64,000 nucleotides of DNA from a candidate division LCP-89 bacterium B3_LCP (GCA_005223185.1 NJBN01000008.1:62001-126000); one strand, 5' to 3'. Shown: positions 52,778 through 62,506, counted from the stretch's first letter. The notes: generated by a model from the sequence alone, not told the origin. A program made the numbers and translations.

Positions 52778-54127
52778 ATGAAATTCAAAACGATCCTGAT
52801 CATACTTATCTTAAACGTTCCTCTGTACGGGCAGAGCATCTTTGAAGATGCCTTAAGCACCGATTCCGAAGAAGGCGCAACAGATCAGAACGCCTACGAA
52901 CTGAACGGTTACTTGCGTGGGGCTTTGTATGGAGGTAAAGAATCAAATCGTGACAGAGCGCAAGTGAAGAGTCAGTATGCGGAGGTAGCTCTGAAATTGC
53001 GCATTAAAAAAGGGAACTATGGCGATGGCTATACAGAGATTCGGTATAGAAACTTAAGGGGGTATAATAGCAACATCACTGAAGTTGAATTGCGCGAAGC
53101 GTATATCAAAGCCTACATCGGCCATTTCGACTTCCATGTAGGTCAACAGATCGTTGTCTGGGGAAGAGCAGATGGATTTAATCCCACTGACAACATCTGC
53201 CCAAAGGATATGCTGGTGTATTCCCCCAATGAGGACGACAGACGCTTAGGTAATTTCCTGTTTAGATCGTTTTATAACATGCACCCCTTGCGTTGGGAGT
53301 TTATCTGGGTACCTCTATACGTTCCTTCAGTAATGCCCACTGCCAATATCATACCTATGATTCCAGGGATGCAAAATGTGTATTTTGGTAGTTCAGTCGA
53401 TATTATTACCGACCGCGACTTTATTGGAGCAATAAAACTGAGTATTGAATTACCATCATTTGATGGTTCTGTCTCGTATTTTAATGGTTTTAATCCTATG
53501 CCAGGATTGCGTACTGTCTTTGTGGATCCGAGCGGATCTTTAATGAACGTTGATCCTACTGCATACAGACTACACATCTTAGGAATGGATTTCTCAACAG
53601 TCGCCTGGGGAAACACAGGCATCCGAGGCGAATTCGCATATCGCATACCTGAAGAGGATCCTGACAGTTATACATACATCCCTTACTCTGATCTACAATA
53701 CACCGTCGGTCTCGATAAAGGCATCGGAACTGTCTACAGCCTGATCGTTCAATATATCGGTCGGTATGTACCTGACTTCACAGAACTAACATTTCCTGTA
53801 TTTCCTGCAGATTCTACCCAAATACCGGTCCATGAAATAACTCTGAAAAACAGAATGATCGCCAGACAGCAGGATCGGATATCTCATTCAATATCCTTCC
53901 GATCGGCGTGGTCGCTGATGTATGAAACACTGGATCTGGAACTTATGGGGCTGTATGATTTCACCACCGAAGAGCTGTTCGTCAGACCTAAAATATCCTA
54001 CGACATTGCCGATGATTTAACCGTAACCGCTGGAGCGGACATTTACGCCGGACCAGATGACACGCTATTCGGCTCGATAGATTCGGTCTTAAGCGCCCTC
54101 TTTCTCGAACTGAAAGCGTCATTCTAA
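52778..54127 (+). CDS. Outer-membrane beta-barrel protein, DUF1302-like
   Basis: 449 residues from ATG 52778 (MKFKTILIILILNVPLYGQ). The frame opens at 52718, but that lies inside the promoter, and another ATG at 52766 gives a poorer signal peptide. The mature part is a barrel with alternating strands (YTEIRYRNLRGY, AYIKAYIGHFDFHVGQQIVV, WGRADGFNPTDNICP) ending in LELKASF. The WGxADxxNPxD motif is typical of DUF1302 proteins that accompany RND/MMPL exporters. It probably forms the outer-membrane part of the export system encoded downstream. Confidence 0.82.
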   Translation: MKFKTILIILILNVPLYGQSIFEDALSTDSEEGATDQNAYELNGYLRGALYGGKESNRDRAQVKSQYAEVALKLRIKKGNYGDGYTEIRYRNLRGYNSNITEVELREAYIKAYIGHFDFHVGQQIVVWGRADGFNPTDNICPKDMLVYSPNEDDRRLGNFLFRSFYNMHPLRWEFIWVPLYVPSVMPTANIIPMIPGMQNVYFGSSVDIITDRDFIGAIKLSIELPSFDGSVSYFNGFNPMPGLRTVFVDPSGSLMNVDPTAYRLHILGMDFSTVAWGNTGIRGEFAYRIPEEDPDSYTYIPYSDLQYTVGLDKGIGTVYSLIVQYIGRYVPDFTELTFPVFPADSTQIPVHEITLKNRMIARQQDRISHSISFRSAWSLMYETLDLELMGLYDFTTEELFVRPKISYDIADDLTVTAGADIYAGPDDTLFGSIDSVLSALFLELKASF

Positions 54128-54138
54128 AGAGGAAATAC

Positions 54139-54780
54139 ATGAAGAAAACTGACAGAAGAGATCCCAAAGGGCGGATATTCGACGCTGCGGTAAAACTTTT
54201 TGCCAGGAAGGGGTACGCTGCAGTGGGCGTCCGCCAGATTGCGCGCAAAGCTGACGTCAACATCGCCATGATATCCTATTATTATGACGGCAAGGTTGGA
54301 CTCCTGAAAGAAATCATCGACCAGTTCCACCTTCGCTACCTGGAAGTTCTTCTAAGCGGCGTCGATGGTGATAAATCACCTGAAGACATGGGCAGATCGG
54401 TCGTCAAAAATATGGTGAAGTTCATTCGCCAGAACACGGAACTGGCTATTGCTGCTTTTCACGCGCTGCCGTTGGATATACCGGAAATTGCCAAGTTCAA
54501 AGCAGAAAAAGTGACAACTCTGCTGCGCAGCGCCAAGGGCATACTTCAGCAGTTTGGAATAAACGATGATGATCCTGTTCAAATCGTAGCTATAGGTCCT
54601 TCGCTGATAGCTATAATCCTCACGCATTTCAGGTTTAGACCGGTTCAGGAGAAAGTATTTAATGTGAAGTTTGACGATGAGTTCTACGAGAAGTTTGCGG
54701 ATACTGTAGCTACCTTGTTCCTGCACGGCATCAACGGCGTCGCAGCACGGAGTAATAAAAATATCAGGAGAAAAGCATGA
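54139..54780 (+). CDS. TetR/AcrR-family transcriptional regulator
   Basis: 213 residues. N-terminal helix-turn-helix at about 10-57 (RIFDAAVKLFARKGY, VRQIARKADVNIAMISYYYD), followed by a helical ligand domain. It is the second gene of the operon, and the two operator-like repeats at 52712-52753 are its likely targets. Its last codons overlap the RND gene start (ATGA). The ligand is unknown; a substrate of the exporter is the simplest guess. Confidence 0.93.
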   Translation: MKKTDRRDPKGRIFDAAVKLFARKGYAAVGVRQIARKADVNIAMISYYYDGKVGLLKEIIDQFHLRYLEVLLSGVDGDKSPEDMGRSVVKNMVKFIRQNTELAIAAFHALPLDIPEIAKFKAEKVTTLLRSAKGILQQFGINDDDPVQIVAIGPSLIAIILTHFRFRPVQEKVFNVKFDDEFYEKFADTVATLFLHGINGVAARSNKNIRRKA

Positions 54781-57050
54781 AATCCATAGCAGATTTTACA
54801 GTAAAATTCAGGTGGCTGATTATTCTTTCGTTTATCATATTGACTGTGATCTTTGCTTTACAGTTACCCAAGACAAAAATTGATTCAGACATTAAGAACC
54901 AACTGCCGGAAGACATGCCTTCCAGGATCGTTACCGATCAGATCGATGAACTCTTCGGAGGCACCGACATGGCGATGTTGATGATCGAAACTGACGATGT
55001 TCTAAAATCCGAAACCCTTCAACGAACCAAAGCTCTTTCGAAGAAGATGAAACGTATCAAGGGCGTTAACAAGGTGCTGTCCCTTTTCGAACTGAAGAGC
55101 ATCAAGGGCGAAGACGGCGCCATGATAGTCAATCCTGCGGTCAAACGGATACCGACGAGCGCTAAGCAGCGGGAAAAACTTCGTAATGAAATTAAGGAAA
55201 ATGACATCGTTTACGGCAGTGTGGTCTCATTTGACTTCACCGCGACCGCTGTAATTGGTTTGCTGGATCCGGATGTCGATGACATCCGCATAGTTGCTGA
55301 ACTGCAGCGCATTATCAATGAAACTCCGGGCAAAGAAAAAATCACTATGGGCGGTATGCCTTTTACGCGTGTCAATATTTCTAAGGATATCCGGGGAGAC
55401 ATGCGCAGGCTTATGCCTTTAGGGCTTTTAATTATGCTCATATTTCTGTTTATCAGCTTCAGGCAACTCAGGGGAGTTCTGTTGCCCTTCATCGTTGTGG
55501 TGATGTCCGTAATCTTTGCTTTGAGTTTAATACCGCTTTTGGGCTGGAAGATAATGGTGATGACGGTTGTCCTGCCGGTGATGCTGCTGGCGATTGCCAA
55601 CGATTATGGAATCCATTTGATAGCGCGGTATCAGGAAGAGAACTTTGTCGGAAATGACGTTACCAAAGAGAAGTTGGTAAAAAGTGTCATCCGCAGCCTG
55701 GCTAAACCCATAGCCCTGACCGGATTAACCACCATCGCTGGAATGCTCTGCCTGCTGGGACATACCATGGTGCCAGCGTGGCAGTTAGGCGTTCTGGCAG
55801 CTATGGGAATAGCTTATGCGCTGTCAGCGAGTCTCCTGTTCATTCCCGCCGTTCTGGCTGTGATCCCCAAGGCGAAACCGATACTTCAAGGTGAAAACCA
55901 AGAAGGAAAGGTCAGATTCTTAGAACGACTGCTCATATCCATGGGAAGCTTAGTATCCCGCTGGCCGAAACAGATAATAGTCATATCGCTGATCGTTACC
56001 GTTCTCACGGCGCTGGGTGCATTTCGCGTAGAAATAGATACCAATCCCAGTAACTACTATTCAGGCGGATCGCCTGTAGTCTATGCCAATGACTTAGCCA
56101 ATGAGAAGTTTGGAGGTTCCACTAACATATCGGTTGTTTTGAAAGGAGATATAAAACAACCAGAATTAATGGACAAAATCCACAACCTTGAAAAAAAATT
56201 GGAGGAATTGCCGGAAGTTGGTAATACCGTTTCCATAGCCCGCGTTGTCCGCCAGATGAGCCGAGCACTGAACGATGAAGATGAATCCGGATATGATCAG
56301 ATTCCTCAGAGCCGGAATGCCGTTGCCCAATATTTCGAGCTATATTCCATGAGCGGCGATCCGGATGATTTTGAAAAGTTAGTGGATTTTCCTTACGAAC
56401 ATGCTCAGGTTACCGCCCGCATCAGAGAGGTCAGCACAAAGCAGATTAACCGGGTGGTGGATTACGTTTCAGAATTGACGCAGGATGATGAGAATGTGCA
56501 ACTGGTCGGTGGTTTTGCCACTATATTGAGGGAACTTGCTGAACTCGTCGTCCGCGGTCAGATCATCTCTCTGATTTCGGCAGTGATAATCGTTGGGCTG
56601 CTGATAGCCCTGGTGTTCCGTTCCCCGACTGCTGGTTTGGTATCGGCAATACCGCTGGCTATTTCTATGACTATTCTCTTTGGATTGATGGGCTTCTTCG
56701 GAATTGAACTCAACGTAGCCACCGCTCTATTGTCTTCCATTATGATAGGCGTGGGTATTGATTATACCATCCATTTTCTCTGGCGTTACAGAGAGGAGAA
56801 AAGATCAGGTTTGAGATCACCGGAAGCTGTTAAAAAAACGCTGACAACAACAGGAAGAGGCATCGTATTTAACGCACTTTCGGTAATCATAGGTTTTTCT
56901 GCCTTGCTGGTATCGAATTTCCTGCCGGTGAGGTTTTTCGGCTTTCTAGTGGTGGTATCGATCAGTTCGTGTCTGGTAGGAGCGTTGGTGCTCATCCCTG
57001 CGCTGTGCATAGTGTTCAAACCGAAGTTCTTAGAAGCGAATAATAAATGA
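54777..57050 (+). CDS. RND/MMPL-family exporter
   Basis: 757 residues with the duplicated RND layout: TM1 (about 13-31), a periplasmic domain, five helices (about 205-370), TM7 near 400, a second periplasmic domain and five more helices (about 620-750). ANDYGIHLIARY and GVGIDYTIHFLWRY are the paired Asp-containing proton-relay motifs. The family moves lipids, hopanoids or other hydrophobic molecules. The gene order outer-membrane protein, regulator, RND, LolA-like protein points to transfer of a lipid-like substrate to the outer membrane. Confidence 0.92.
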   Translation: MKSIADFTVKFRWLIILSFIILTVIFALQLPKTKIDSDIKNQLPEDMPSRIVTDQIDELFGGTDMAMLMIETDDVLKSETLQRTKALSKKMKRIKGVNKVLSLFELKSIKGEDGAMIVNPAVKRIPTSAKQREKLRNEIKENDIVYGSVVSFDFTATAVIGLLDPDVDDIRIVAELQRIINETPGKEKITMGGMPFTRVNISKDIRGDMRRLMPLGLLIMLIFLFISFRQLRGVLLPFIVVVMSVIFALSLIPLLGWKIMVMTVVLPVMLLAIANDYGIHLIARYQEENFVGNDVTKEKLVKSVIRSLAKPIALTGLTTIAGMLCLLGHTMVPAWQLGVLAAMGIAYALSASLLFIPAVLAVIPKAKPILQGENQEGKVRFLERLLISMGSLVSRWPKQIIVISLIVTVLTALGAFRVEIDTNPSNYYSGGSPVVYANDLANEKFGGSTNISVVLKGDIKQPELMDKIHNLEKKLEELPEVGNTVSIARVVRQMSRALNDEDESGYDQIPQSRNAVAQYFELYSMSGDPDDFEKLVDFPYEHAQVTARIREVSTKQINRVVDYVSELTQDDENVQLVGGFATILRELAELVVRGQIISLISAVIIVGLLIALVFRSPTAGLVSAIPLAISMTILFGLMGFFGIELNVATALLSSIMIGVGIDYTIHFLWRYREEKRSGLRSPEAVKKTLTTTGRGIVFNALSVIIGFSALLVSNFLPVRFFGFLVVVSISSCLVGALVLIPALCIVFKPKFLEANNK

Positions 57051-57210
57051 TATACGATTGACGTCTTACCGCCATAGGATTAAAATCCTATGCCCGAATT
57101 TTACGTAAATTGGTTGAAACCAATGGTAACATCCATAATCTCAACAGTCGCTTCAGCGACTTTACCTGAAATTTGGGCATCCGAATTTATTCGGGTGGCA
57201 AAAGATCATC
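57051..57210. repeat. Branched palindromic repeat within the transport operon
   Basis: CATAGGATT/AATCCTATG, TTGGTTGAAACCAA and AGTCGCTTCAGCGACT hairpins are enclosed by GCCCGAATTTTACG and CTGAAATTTGGGC arms. It matches 16877-16990, with changes on both sides of several stems. It lies between the RND gene and the LolA-like gene. Confidence 0.8.
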
Positions 57211-57289
57211 ACTATTGGAAAGTTTTACATAATAAGAGGGGGTGGCTCGCAATCTCGAGACTATCTTATTCAACCTAAATGAGGAAATC

Positions 57290-58090
57290 ATGAAACGAAT
57301 CCTATCACTTACGATTACTATACTCGTGCTTTGCACGTCCCATACTTTGATGGCACAGGATAAAATGACAGCGCGAGAAATCGTGGATAATTCCTACGAA
57401 ACGACTAAGTTAGCTGGTGCGGAAGCTACTTCAACCATGACCATAATGGATAGTAAGGGCAGGGAGAGGGTGCGCAAGATAGCTATGGTAACGAAACTCT
57501 TCGATGGCGGCGAAACTGAGAAGAAATTGGTGCGTTTCCTGGCGCCCGCTGATGTGAAGGGAACGGGTCTGTTGACCTTCGATTACGAAGTAGAAGACGA
57601 TGACATGTGGTTGTATATGCCCGCGCTACGCAAAACCCGCCGCATCGTGAGCAGTGAAAAAGCGAAAAGTTTCATGGGCAGTGAATTCTCCTATGCCGAT
57701 ATGACGCCACCAAATTTGGATGATTTCGGATATAATATCCTTAGCGAAATTGAGGTCAATGGCACTTTATGCTGGGAGATTGAGATCATACCCAATGATG
57801 AAGATATAGCCGATGAAAATGGCTTCTCTAAGAAGATATCCTATATTGGTAAAGAGGATTTCGTCATCAGGAAAGCTGTCTATTACGATTTGGACGAAAC
57901 GTTGCTGAAAGAACTGACCGTTCACGAGTTTAGACTGCTTGATCCGGAGAATATGAAATACAGACCCGTCAACATGGAGATGGTGAATATCCAGAACGAC
58001 CGCAAATCGTTTTTAGTAGTCAATAATATTCAGTTTAATCCTGATGTGAAGGATGAGTATTTTACGACCAGGTACCTGGAGAGAGAGTAG
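57290..58090 (+). CDS. Outer-membrane lipoprotein-sorting (LolA-like) protein
   Basis: 266 residues from ATG 57290 with GAGGAA upstream; the longer frame from 57242 has no signal. The signal peptide ends LMAQ near residue 21. The body matches the LolA-like outer-membrane lipoprotein-sorting family that travels with RND exporters: KGTGLLTFDYEVEDDDMWLY, LRKTRRI and MGSEFSYADMTPP. It is a periplasmic carrier with a half-barrel fold, probably handing a lipid or lipoprotein from the RND pump to the outer membrane. Confidence 0.88.
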   Translation: MKRILSLTITILVLCTSHTLMAQDKMTAREIVDNSYETTKLAGAEATSTMTIMDSKGRERVRKIAMVTKLFDGGETEKKLVRFLAPADVKGTGLLTFDYEVEDDDMWLYMPALRKTRRIVSSEKAKSFMGSEFSYADMTPPNLDDFGYNILSEIEVNGTLCWEIEIIPNDEDIADENGFSKKISYIGKEDFVIRKAVYYDLDETLLKELTVHEFRLLDPENMKYRPVNMEMVNIQNDRKSFLVVNNIQFNPDVKDEYFTTRYLERE

Positions 58091-58315
58091 CGCGGGGGCT
58101 TGCCCCCGCCTGGATGCTTGGGTGCCCCACAGCTCTGCTGTGGGTATGCTAAGTGACTGGAGATAGTCAGTGTCATTTCGGTAAGCGAAGTTGATGCGGT
58201 GCGTAGCACTCTCTGAAGGAGTCCTTCGGACCTACGGAGAATCCAGTGAAAGGGGATAATTGTCATCCCTGCGAACGCAGGGATGACTATTGATCCATTC
58301 AGGAAGGCAGGCACC
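58091..58315. repeat. Repeats between convergent genes
   Basis: GCGGGGGCTTGCCCCCGC, CCCACAGCTCTGCTGTGGG and GTCATCCCTGCGAACGCAGG are separate perfect or near-perfect hairpins. They may end transcription from both sides. Confidence 0.75.
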
Positions 58316-58840
58316 TCACTTCTTCGTCAATCCCATTATCAAGCCCAGTACTACCGACCACACCGCCGCTAAACCGATCTGGTACTCTTTAGGCAGGCTG
58401 AAAGTAACCGTATGGGCAGGGATCCAGAACCAGATCAGCGTCCACCAGGCTCTGGTTAGTCCAGTAAGATCCCACTTCCAGGATATCAGGTTATCTTCCA
58501 GCCGGTGAAAGAACATCATCTGCGGCCCGAAAAAAAGATTGGTCAGCACCGATACCGCAAATGCCCACCCTATTCCAGCATTCATGAAAACCGGCAGCAT
58601 CTGGTGATCCAGAAGTGCCAGGGTAAATCCCTTCATTCCGGCGAAGCCGTATTTGATGATTATCCCCAAAAGCGCCCAGGCTAATACCTTTCCCGCCAAT
58701 TGCGCAAGGTTGCACGGTAAAGCTATCCTCTTCTTCTGTATACAGGATGAAAGCACTTCCCCCAAAGTCCCCAGAACTGCAAATTGCACTGCCGCCGAAA
58801 ACAGAGGATTGGCAGATACCCAATTGACATACGATTCCAT
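58316..58840 (-). CDS. Integral membrane protein of unknown function
   Basis: 174 residues, four to five predicted helices (SAAVQFAVLGTLGEVL, GKVLAWALLGIIIKYGFAG, MNAGIGWAFAVSVLTNLFFG and AAVWSVVLGLIMG). LIWFWIPAHTVTFSLPKEYQ between helices is distinctive and resembles the Mpv17/PMP22-type signature, but I would not name a function. The ATG overlaps the acyl-CoA synthetase stop by one base (TAATG), so it is the last gene of the fetAB-ligase transcript. Confidence 0.75.
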   Translation of the reverse strand: MESYVNWVSANPLFSAAVQFAVLGTLGEVLSSCIQKKRIALPCNLAQLAGKVLAWALLGIIIKYGFAGMKGFTLALLDHQMLPVFMNAGIGWAFAVSVLTNLFFGPQMMFFHRLEDNLISWKWDLTGLTRAWWTLIWFWIPAHTVTFSLPKEYQIGLAAVWSVVLGLIMGLTKK

Positions 58841-60408
58841 TAAGAATCAACCTCGCCGCAGAAAATATCCCGCAGCCCCTTCTTGTATATCTTTCCTGAT
58901 CCGGTTTTAGGTAGTTCCTGCAGGAGTATCACCCGCTTTGGTACCTTAAACGACGACAGGTTGTCTTTACAGAAACGGATCAATTCCTTGCCCGACGTCT
59001 TCGATTCTATCTTCAATACTACGAACGCTCCCACAATCTCGCCCCAGGTTTCGTCAGGGATACCGACCACCGCAGCTTCGATAACGTCCGGATGTTCGTA
59101 AAGAAGGCTTTCCACTTCGATTGAATAGATGTTCTCACCACCGCTGATAATCATATCCTTTTTGCGATCCACGATGTTAAGGTACCCTTCAGAATCGATC
59201 ACGGCCAGATCACCTGTGCGCAGCCAGCCGTCGGAAAATACTTCTTTAGTCTCATCCGGTCTGTTCCAGTAACCGGGCGTTATCGTATCCCCCTTCACCC
59301 AGATTTCGCCAACTTCCCGGTCGTTTCTAACTACCTCTTCTGGATCGTCTTCCCTGACCACCTTAAGATCCACCGTTTTAAAAGGTCTCCCCGTGCGCGC
59401 TCTATAACTTATCTGTTCCTCTTCTGGAAGTGCTTTTAGATGTTCTTTCAGTAAACTCAGGGTCAGATAGGGGCTGGTTTCGGTCATGCCGTATGTCTGC
59501 ACGTATTCGCATCTGAAGGCTTCGATTGTGCGCCGCACCACATCGATAGCGATGGGCGCGCCTCCACTCAGAATCATCCTTAAGGAGGAAAGGTCAGTTG
59601 TGTGAACGTCAGGATTTTTCACCATCAGGTTGAGCATAGTTGGAATCAGGTTACTGATGGTGATTCGCTCATTTTCGATCAACTTCAGGGCGCTCTCCGC
59701 ATCGAAGGCGGGAAGCATCACGTGCCTGCCGCCCACAGCCGTTATTGCGAAGGTTGCCCAGGCGTCAGCAAGGTGAAACATGGGCGCGATATGTCCCCAG
59801 ACGTCATCGCTGGAAAGCTGCAGTTCATCTATGGTACCCTGTGCATGACAGCAGATGTTTTTGTGCGTTAATATCACACCTTTGGGTTTGCCGGTAGTGC
59901 CGCTGGTGTAATACAGGTGTGCAATCGCATCGTTCTGAACAGAGGCAGGAAGGAAATCCGCTGCACATTGAAGCGCTTCATTATAGGAAAACTGATCACC
60001 ATCCATGACATCCGGTTTTTCCCCTAGCCACAGTGTGCCTCTTAAGTTGTTTATGCTTTTCAGGATACTCTCGACCTCTGTCTTAAAGCACGGTGACGCC
60101 AGCAGCCAGCGCGATCCGGCATCGTTCAGGATGTAAACCAGCTCCTTTACCGATAGCCGGTAATTGAGCGGATTTAAGATGGTACCCAGTCCAGCGGCAG
60201 TATAATATGCTTCATAGAAATGAACTGAATTTACGTCCAGAATGGATATCCTGTCACCCTGTCCGATCCCCTGTGACCGCAGGAAATTCCCCAGACTGCT
60301 AATCCGGCGGTGAACCTCACCGTAAGTCAGGCGTACTGCCCCGTCAACCACCGCGATGCTATCGGGCGCCCCTTCTAGTGCTTCGGTTAGTGTATCCCAG
60401 ATTGTCAT
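58840..60408 (-). CDS. Acyl-CoA synthetase (AMP-binding)
   Basis: 522 residues, ANL superfamily. Activates a fatty or other carboxylic acid to acyl-CoA through an acyl-AMP. Core motifs are YYTSGTTGKPKGVILTH near 165, YGMTETSPY near 312, WLRTGDLAVID near 395 and the catalytic Lys in PKTGSGKIYKKGL near 508. The pocket resembles medium or long-chain fatty acid ligases. The start overlaps the fetB stop (ATGA), a coupling of unknown meaning. Confidence 0.94.
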   Translation of the reverse strand: MTIWDTLTEALEGAPDSIAVVDGAVRLTYGEVHRRISSLGNFLRSQGIGQGDRISILDVNSVHFYEAYYTAAGLGTILNPLNYRLSVKELVYILNDAGSRWLLASPCFKTEVESILKSINNLRGTLWLGEKPDVMDGDQFSYNEALQCAADFLPASVQNDAIAHLYYTSGTTGKPKGVILTHKNICCHAQGTIDELQLSSDDVWGHIAPMFHLADAWATFAITAVGGRHVMLPAFDAESALKLIENERITISNLIPTMLNLMVKNPDVHTTDLSSLRMILSGGAPIAIDVVRRTIEAFRCEYVQTYGMTETSPYLTLSLLKEHLKALPEEEQISYRARTGRPFKTVDLKVVREDDPEEVVRNDREVGEIWVKGDTITPGYWNRPDETKEVFSDGWLRTGDLAVIDSEGYLNIVDRKKDMIISGGENIYSIEVESLLYEHPDVIEAAVVGIPDETWGEIVGAFVVLKIESKTSGKELIRFCKDNLSSFKVPKRVILLQELPKTGSGKIYKKGLRDIFCGEVDS

Positions 60409-61199
60409 GGGTTTAGTTTAAACATCCCTCGATCCAAATTTCCATAAGTATCAAAACTACTCTTTAAGGTCATACGAACGGCTAAGAACAGAGTGATTGC
60501 TGTACCCGTAAATATTGCTATCATAATAGCAATCTGGTACTTTATGGCAGTCATGGGATCAGCGCCGCCTAAAATTACTCCAGTCATCATACCGGGCAGA
60601 GATACCAAACCCACTGTCGCCATGGTCGCAATAAAAGGCGCCAGCGCCGCCTGAAAGGCGTCCTTCATAAAGGGACGGCAGGCTTCCTGTAACTTAGCGC
60701 CCTGAGCTAAAGCATGTTGAAAAGCTTTGTCATTGTCTCGCAGAGACCGATAAAATCCGCCAATGCCGATAATATCAGCTCGCAGGCAGTTGCCTAATAT
60801 CATCCCGGCGATCGGTATGGCATACTGTGCATCCAGCAACTGGGGACGGTGTAGGATCGGCCCCAGGAAGAAGAGAGTGGGGATTGCTGTTCCGATTAAG
60901 ATTGAAGCGAACAGAGGATAAATTAACCGCTTCATTTTCAATCGGCAGTGCCGCAGCACCGATACGTCCGCAACAACGACCATTGCTATCAGCCAGGCGG
61001 CGTTCAGCAAGAAGTTGTTGAGATTGAACACTACCTGCAGGTAGAATCCCACGAAGAGAAGCTGCACCGACATGCGAATTACGGCAATGATCGCCGTGCT
61101 TACAATAGGAATGCGGTACCAAAGCAGGATGCTAAGCGGGAAAATCAGCAGGGCGTAACTACCGATTACGCTTAAAATGGGGATATCAATGGCGTTCAT
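60405..61199 (-). CDS. fetB: ABC transporter permease, FetB/UPF0014 family
   Basis: 264 residues with about seven membrane helices. GMILGNCLRADIIGIGGFYR near 135 and VGLVSLPGMMTGVILGGADP near 200 are the family signatures. In E. coli FetAB exports iron and protects from oxidative stress; the same role here is inference. The start overlaps the fetA stop and the stop overlaps the acyl-CoA synthetase start, so these genes are translationally linked. Confidence 0.88.
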   Translation of the reverse strand: MNAIDIPILSVIGSYALLIFPLSILLWYRIPIVSTAIIAVIRMSVQLLFVGFYLQVVFNLNNFLLNAAWLIAMVVVADVSVLRHCRLKMKRLIYPLFASILIGTAIPTLFFLGPILHRPQLLDAQYAIPIAGMILGNCLRADIIGIGGFYRSLRDNDKAFQHALAQGAKLQEACRPFMKDAFQAALAPFIATMATVGLVSLPGMMTGVILGGADPMTAIKYQIAIMIAIFTGTAITLFLAVRMTLKSSFDTYGNLDRGMFKLNP

Positions 61200-61846
61200 G
61201 ATCGTTCCCCATCTGGTCGATTGAGAGTGACTACCCGGTCTCTGCAGAAGAAGTTCTCCGGATCGTGAGATACCGAGAGAACTGACAAATCCAGGCGTTC
61301 GATAAAGAACTCGTTTACGGCATGCTTGCTGTCCTCATCCAACGCGGATGAGGCTTCGTCCAACAGGTAGATCCTGCGATCCAGTAGATCAGCAGAAATG
61401 ATGGCGATCCTCTGTTTTTCTCCACCTGATACTAAACTGACGTCTTGATCCAAAAGGTCGCGGGGAAGCAGCAAACGGTCGAAGAGGTTCGGTATTCGCG
61501 ACAGATTGTCGCATTTATCCGCATTGGTACGATAGCTGAACGGCCGCTGCAATATTTCGCTCACCGTGCCGGATCCCAGAAGTGGTTCCTGAGCTACGTA
61601 TGCCATGTGCGTGCGCAGTTCCCAAACGGATGATCCTGTCAGTTCTCTACCGCCGATATGTATGCTGCCCCTTTCCGGTACGACGAAACCCAAAATACTC
61701 TTCAGCAGGGTTGACTTACCCGATCCGGAACGCCCTGTCAAGGTGATTTTCTCGCCAGGTTCCAGATGAAGGGCGAAGTCCGATAGGACGATCTTACCGT
61801 CAAACTGTACGGTCAGGTTATCTATTTGAATTGCAGGAGGCATCAC
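61196..61846 (-). CDS. fetA: ABC transporter ATP-binding protein, FetA-like
   Basis: 216 residues. Walker A LTGRSGSGKSTLLKS near 37, signature LVSGGEKQRIAI near 138 and Walker B IYLLDEASSALDE near 158. Partner of the FetB-like permease in an overlapping gene pair. First gene of the four-gene transcript; a GCGTCAGG repeat lies directly upstream. Confidence 0.87.
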   Translation of the reverse strand: MMPPAIQIDNLTVQFDGKIVLSDFALHLEPGEKITLTGRSGSGKSTLLKSILGFVVPERGSIHIGGRELTGSSVWELRTHMAYVAQEPLLGSGTVSEILQRPFSYRTNADKCDNLSRIPNLFDRLLLPRDLLDQDVSLVSGGEKQRIAIISADLLDRRIYLLDEASSALDEDSKHAVNEFFIERLDLSVLSVSHDPENFFCRDRVVTLNRPDGERS

Positions 61847-61857
61847 AAAAATGATTT

Positions 61858-61899
61858 ACTGTTGCGTCAGGTCCTTAACGAAGTGGAGACCTGACGCTA
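61858..61899. repeat. GCGTCAGG palindrome family, copy 4
   Basis: GTTGCGTCAGGTCC, a TTAACGAAGTGGA spacer and GACCTGACGC. It is the inverted match of the copy at 52502-52543. Confidence 0.85.
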
Positions 61900-61942
61900 T
61901 TATGCCACAGGATTATTCGTAAGTTAATTGTCAACATCAACT

Positions 61943-62395
61943 TCACGAACGGATTTCCTTAAGTACTTTGAGTTTGGCGTTGATCATTTCCTTATGCGAG
62001 AGATTGAGGAGATTGGACAACTTGCGCACTAAATAGTCTTCGTGGGAATCCAGGGTGCCATCAGCGTATATCACCCGCCAGATCTCTTCCATTATAAGAA
62101 GCTTTTGACCCCTGTCAAATTCCTGATTCAGCTTGTTGGTGAACTGCCAGAGATCCAAACTCTCTTCACGCGTCCCCTGAGCTTCTTCGATCAACTCGTG
62201 AGTTTCAGTCTCACTCAGTGAAAAGCGCTCCTGCAGCGTCCTGACGACATGTGTCCGCTCATCAGGCGTGAATTCATCGTCTGCCTGAGCTATTTCTAAG
62301 AGCATGACACATAACGAAAGCGTCAGATCAGGTGAATTTACTACAGTGCTCTTTACCTGTGTATCAGCCATTAATTTCTTGATTCTTTGAAGCAT
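61943..62395 (-). CDS. TerB-family protein
   Basis: 150 residues, all helical. VMLLEIAQADDEFTPDERTHV near residue 31 and WRVIYADGTLDSHEDYLVRK near 106 carry the paired acidic metal-site motifs of the TerB/DjlA-N fold. TerB-type proteins occur in tellurite-resistance and membrane-stress systems, but single copies like this are widespread and unassigned. It is separated from the gene upstream by a TCGGGGTCG-family repeat. Confidence 0.85.
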   Translation of the reverse strand: MLQRIKKLMADTQVKSTVVNSPDLTLSLCVMLLEIAQADDEFTPDERTHVVRTLQERFSLSETETHELIEEAQGTREESLDLWQFTNKLNQEFDRGQKLLIMEEIWRVIYADGTLDSHEDYLVRKLSNLLNLSHKEMINAKLKVLKEIRS

Positions 62396-62442
62396 ATATT
62401 TTATTTCCTGGAATTATATCTGGTTGCATTAGTAATGTGTCT

Positions 62443-62490
62443 TGTCGGGGTCAAGGGCACCATAGGCGCAGGCAATCCCGACTATGGGAT
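62443..62490 (-). repeat. TCGGGGTCG palindrome family, copy upstream of the TerB gene
   Basis: Reverse complement reads ATAGTCGGGATTGCC, a GCGCCTATGG core and CTTGACCCCGACAA, nearly identical to 29182-29230. Confidence 0.85.
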
Positions 62491-62506
62491 ATCGATTAGG
62501 ACAAGC

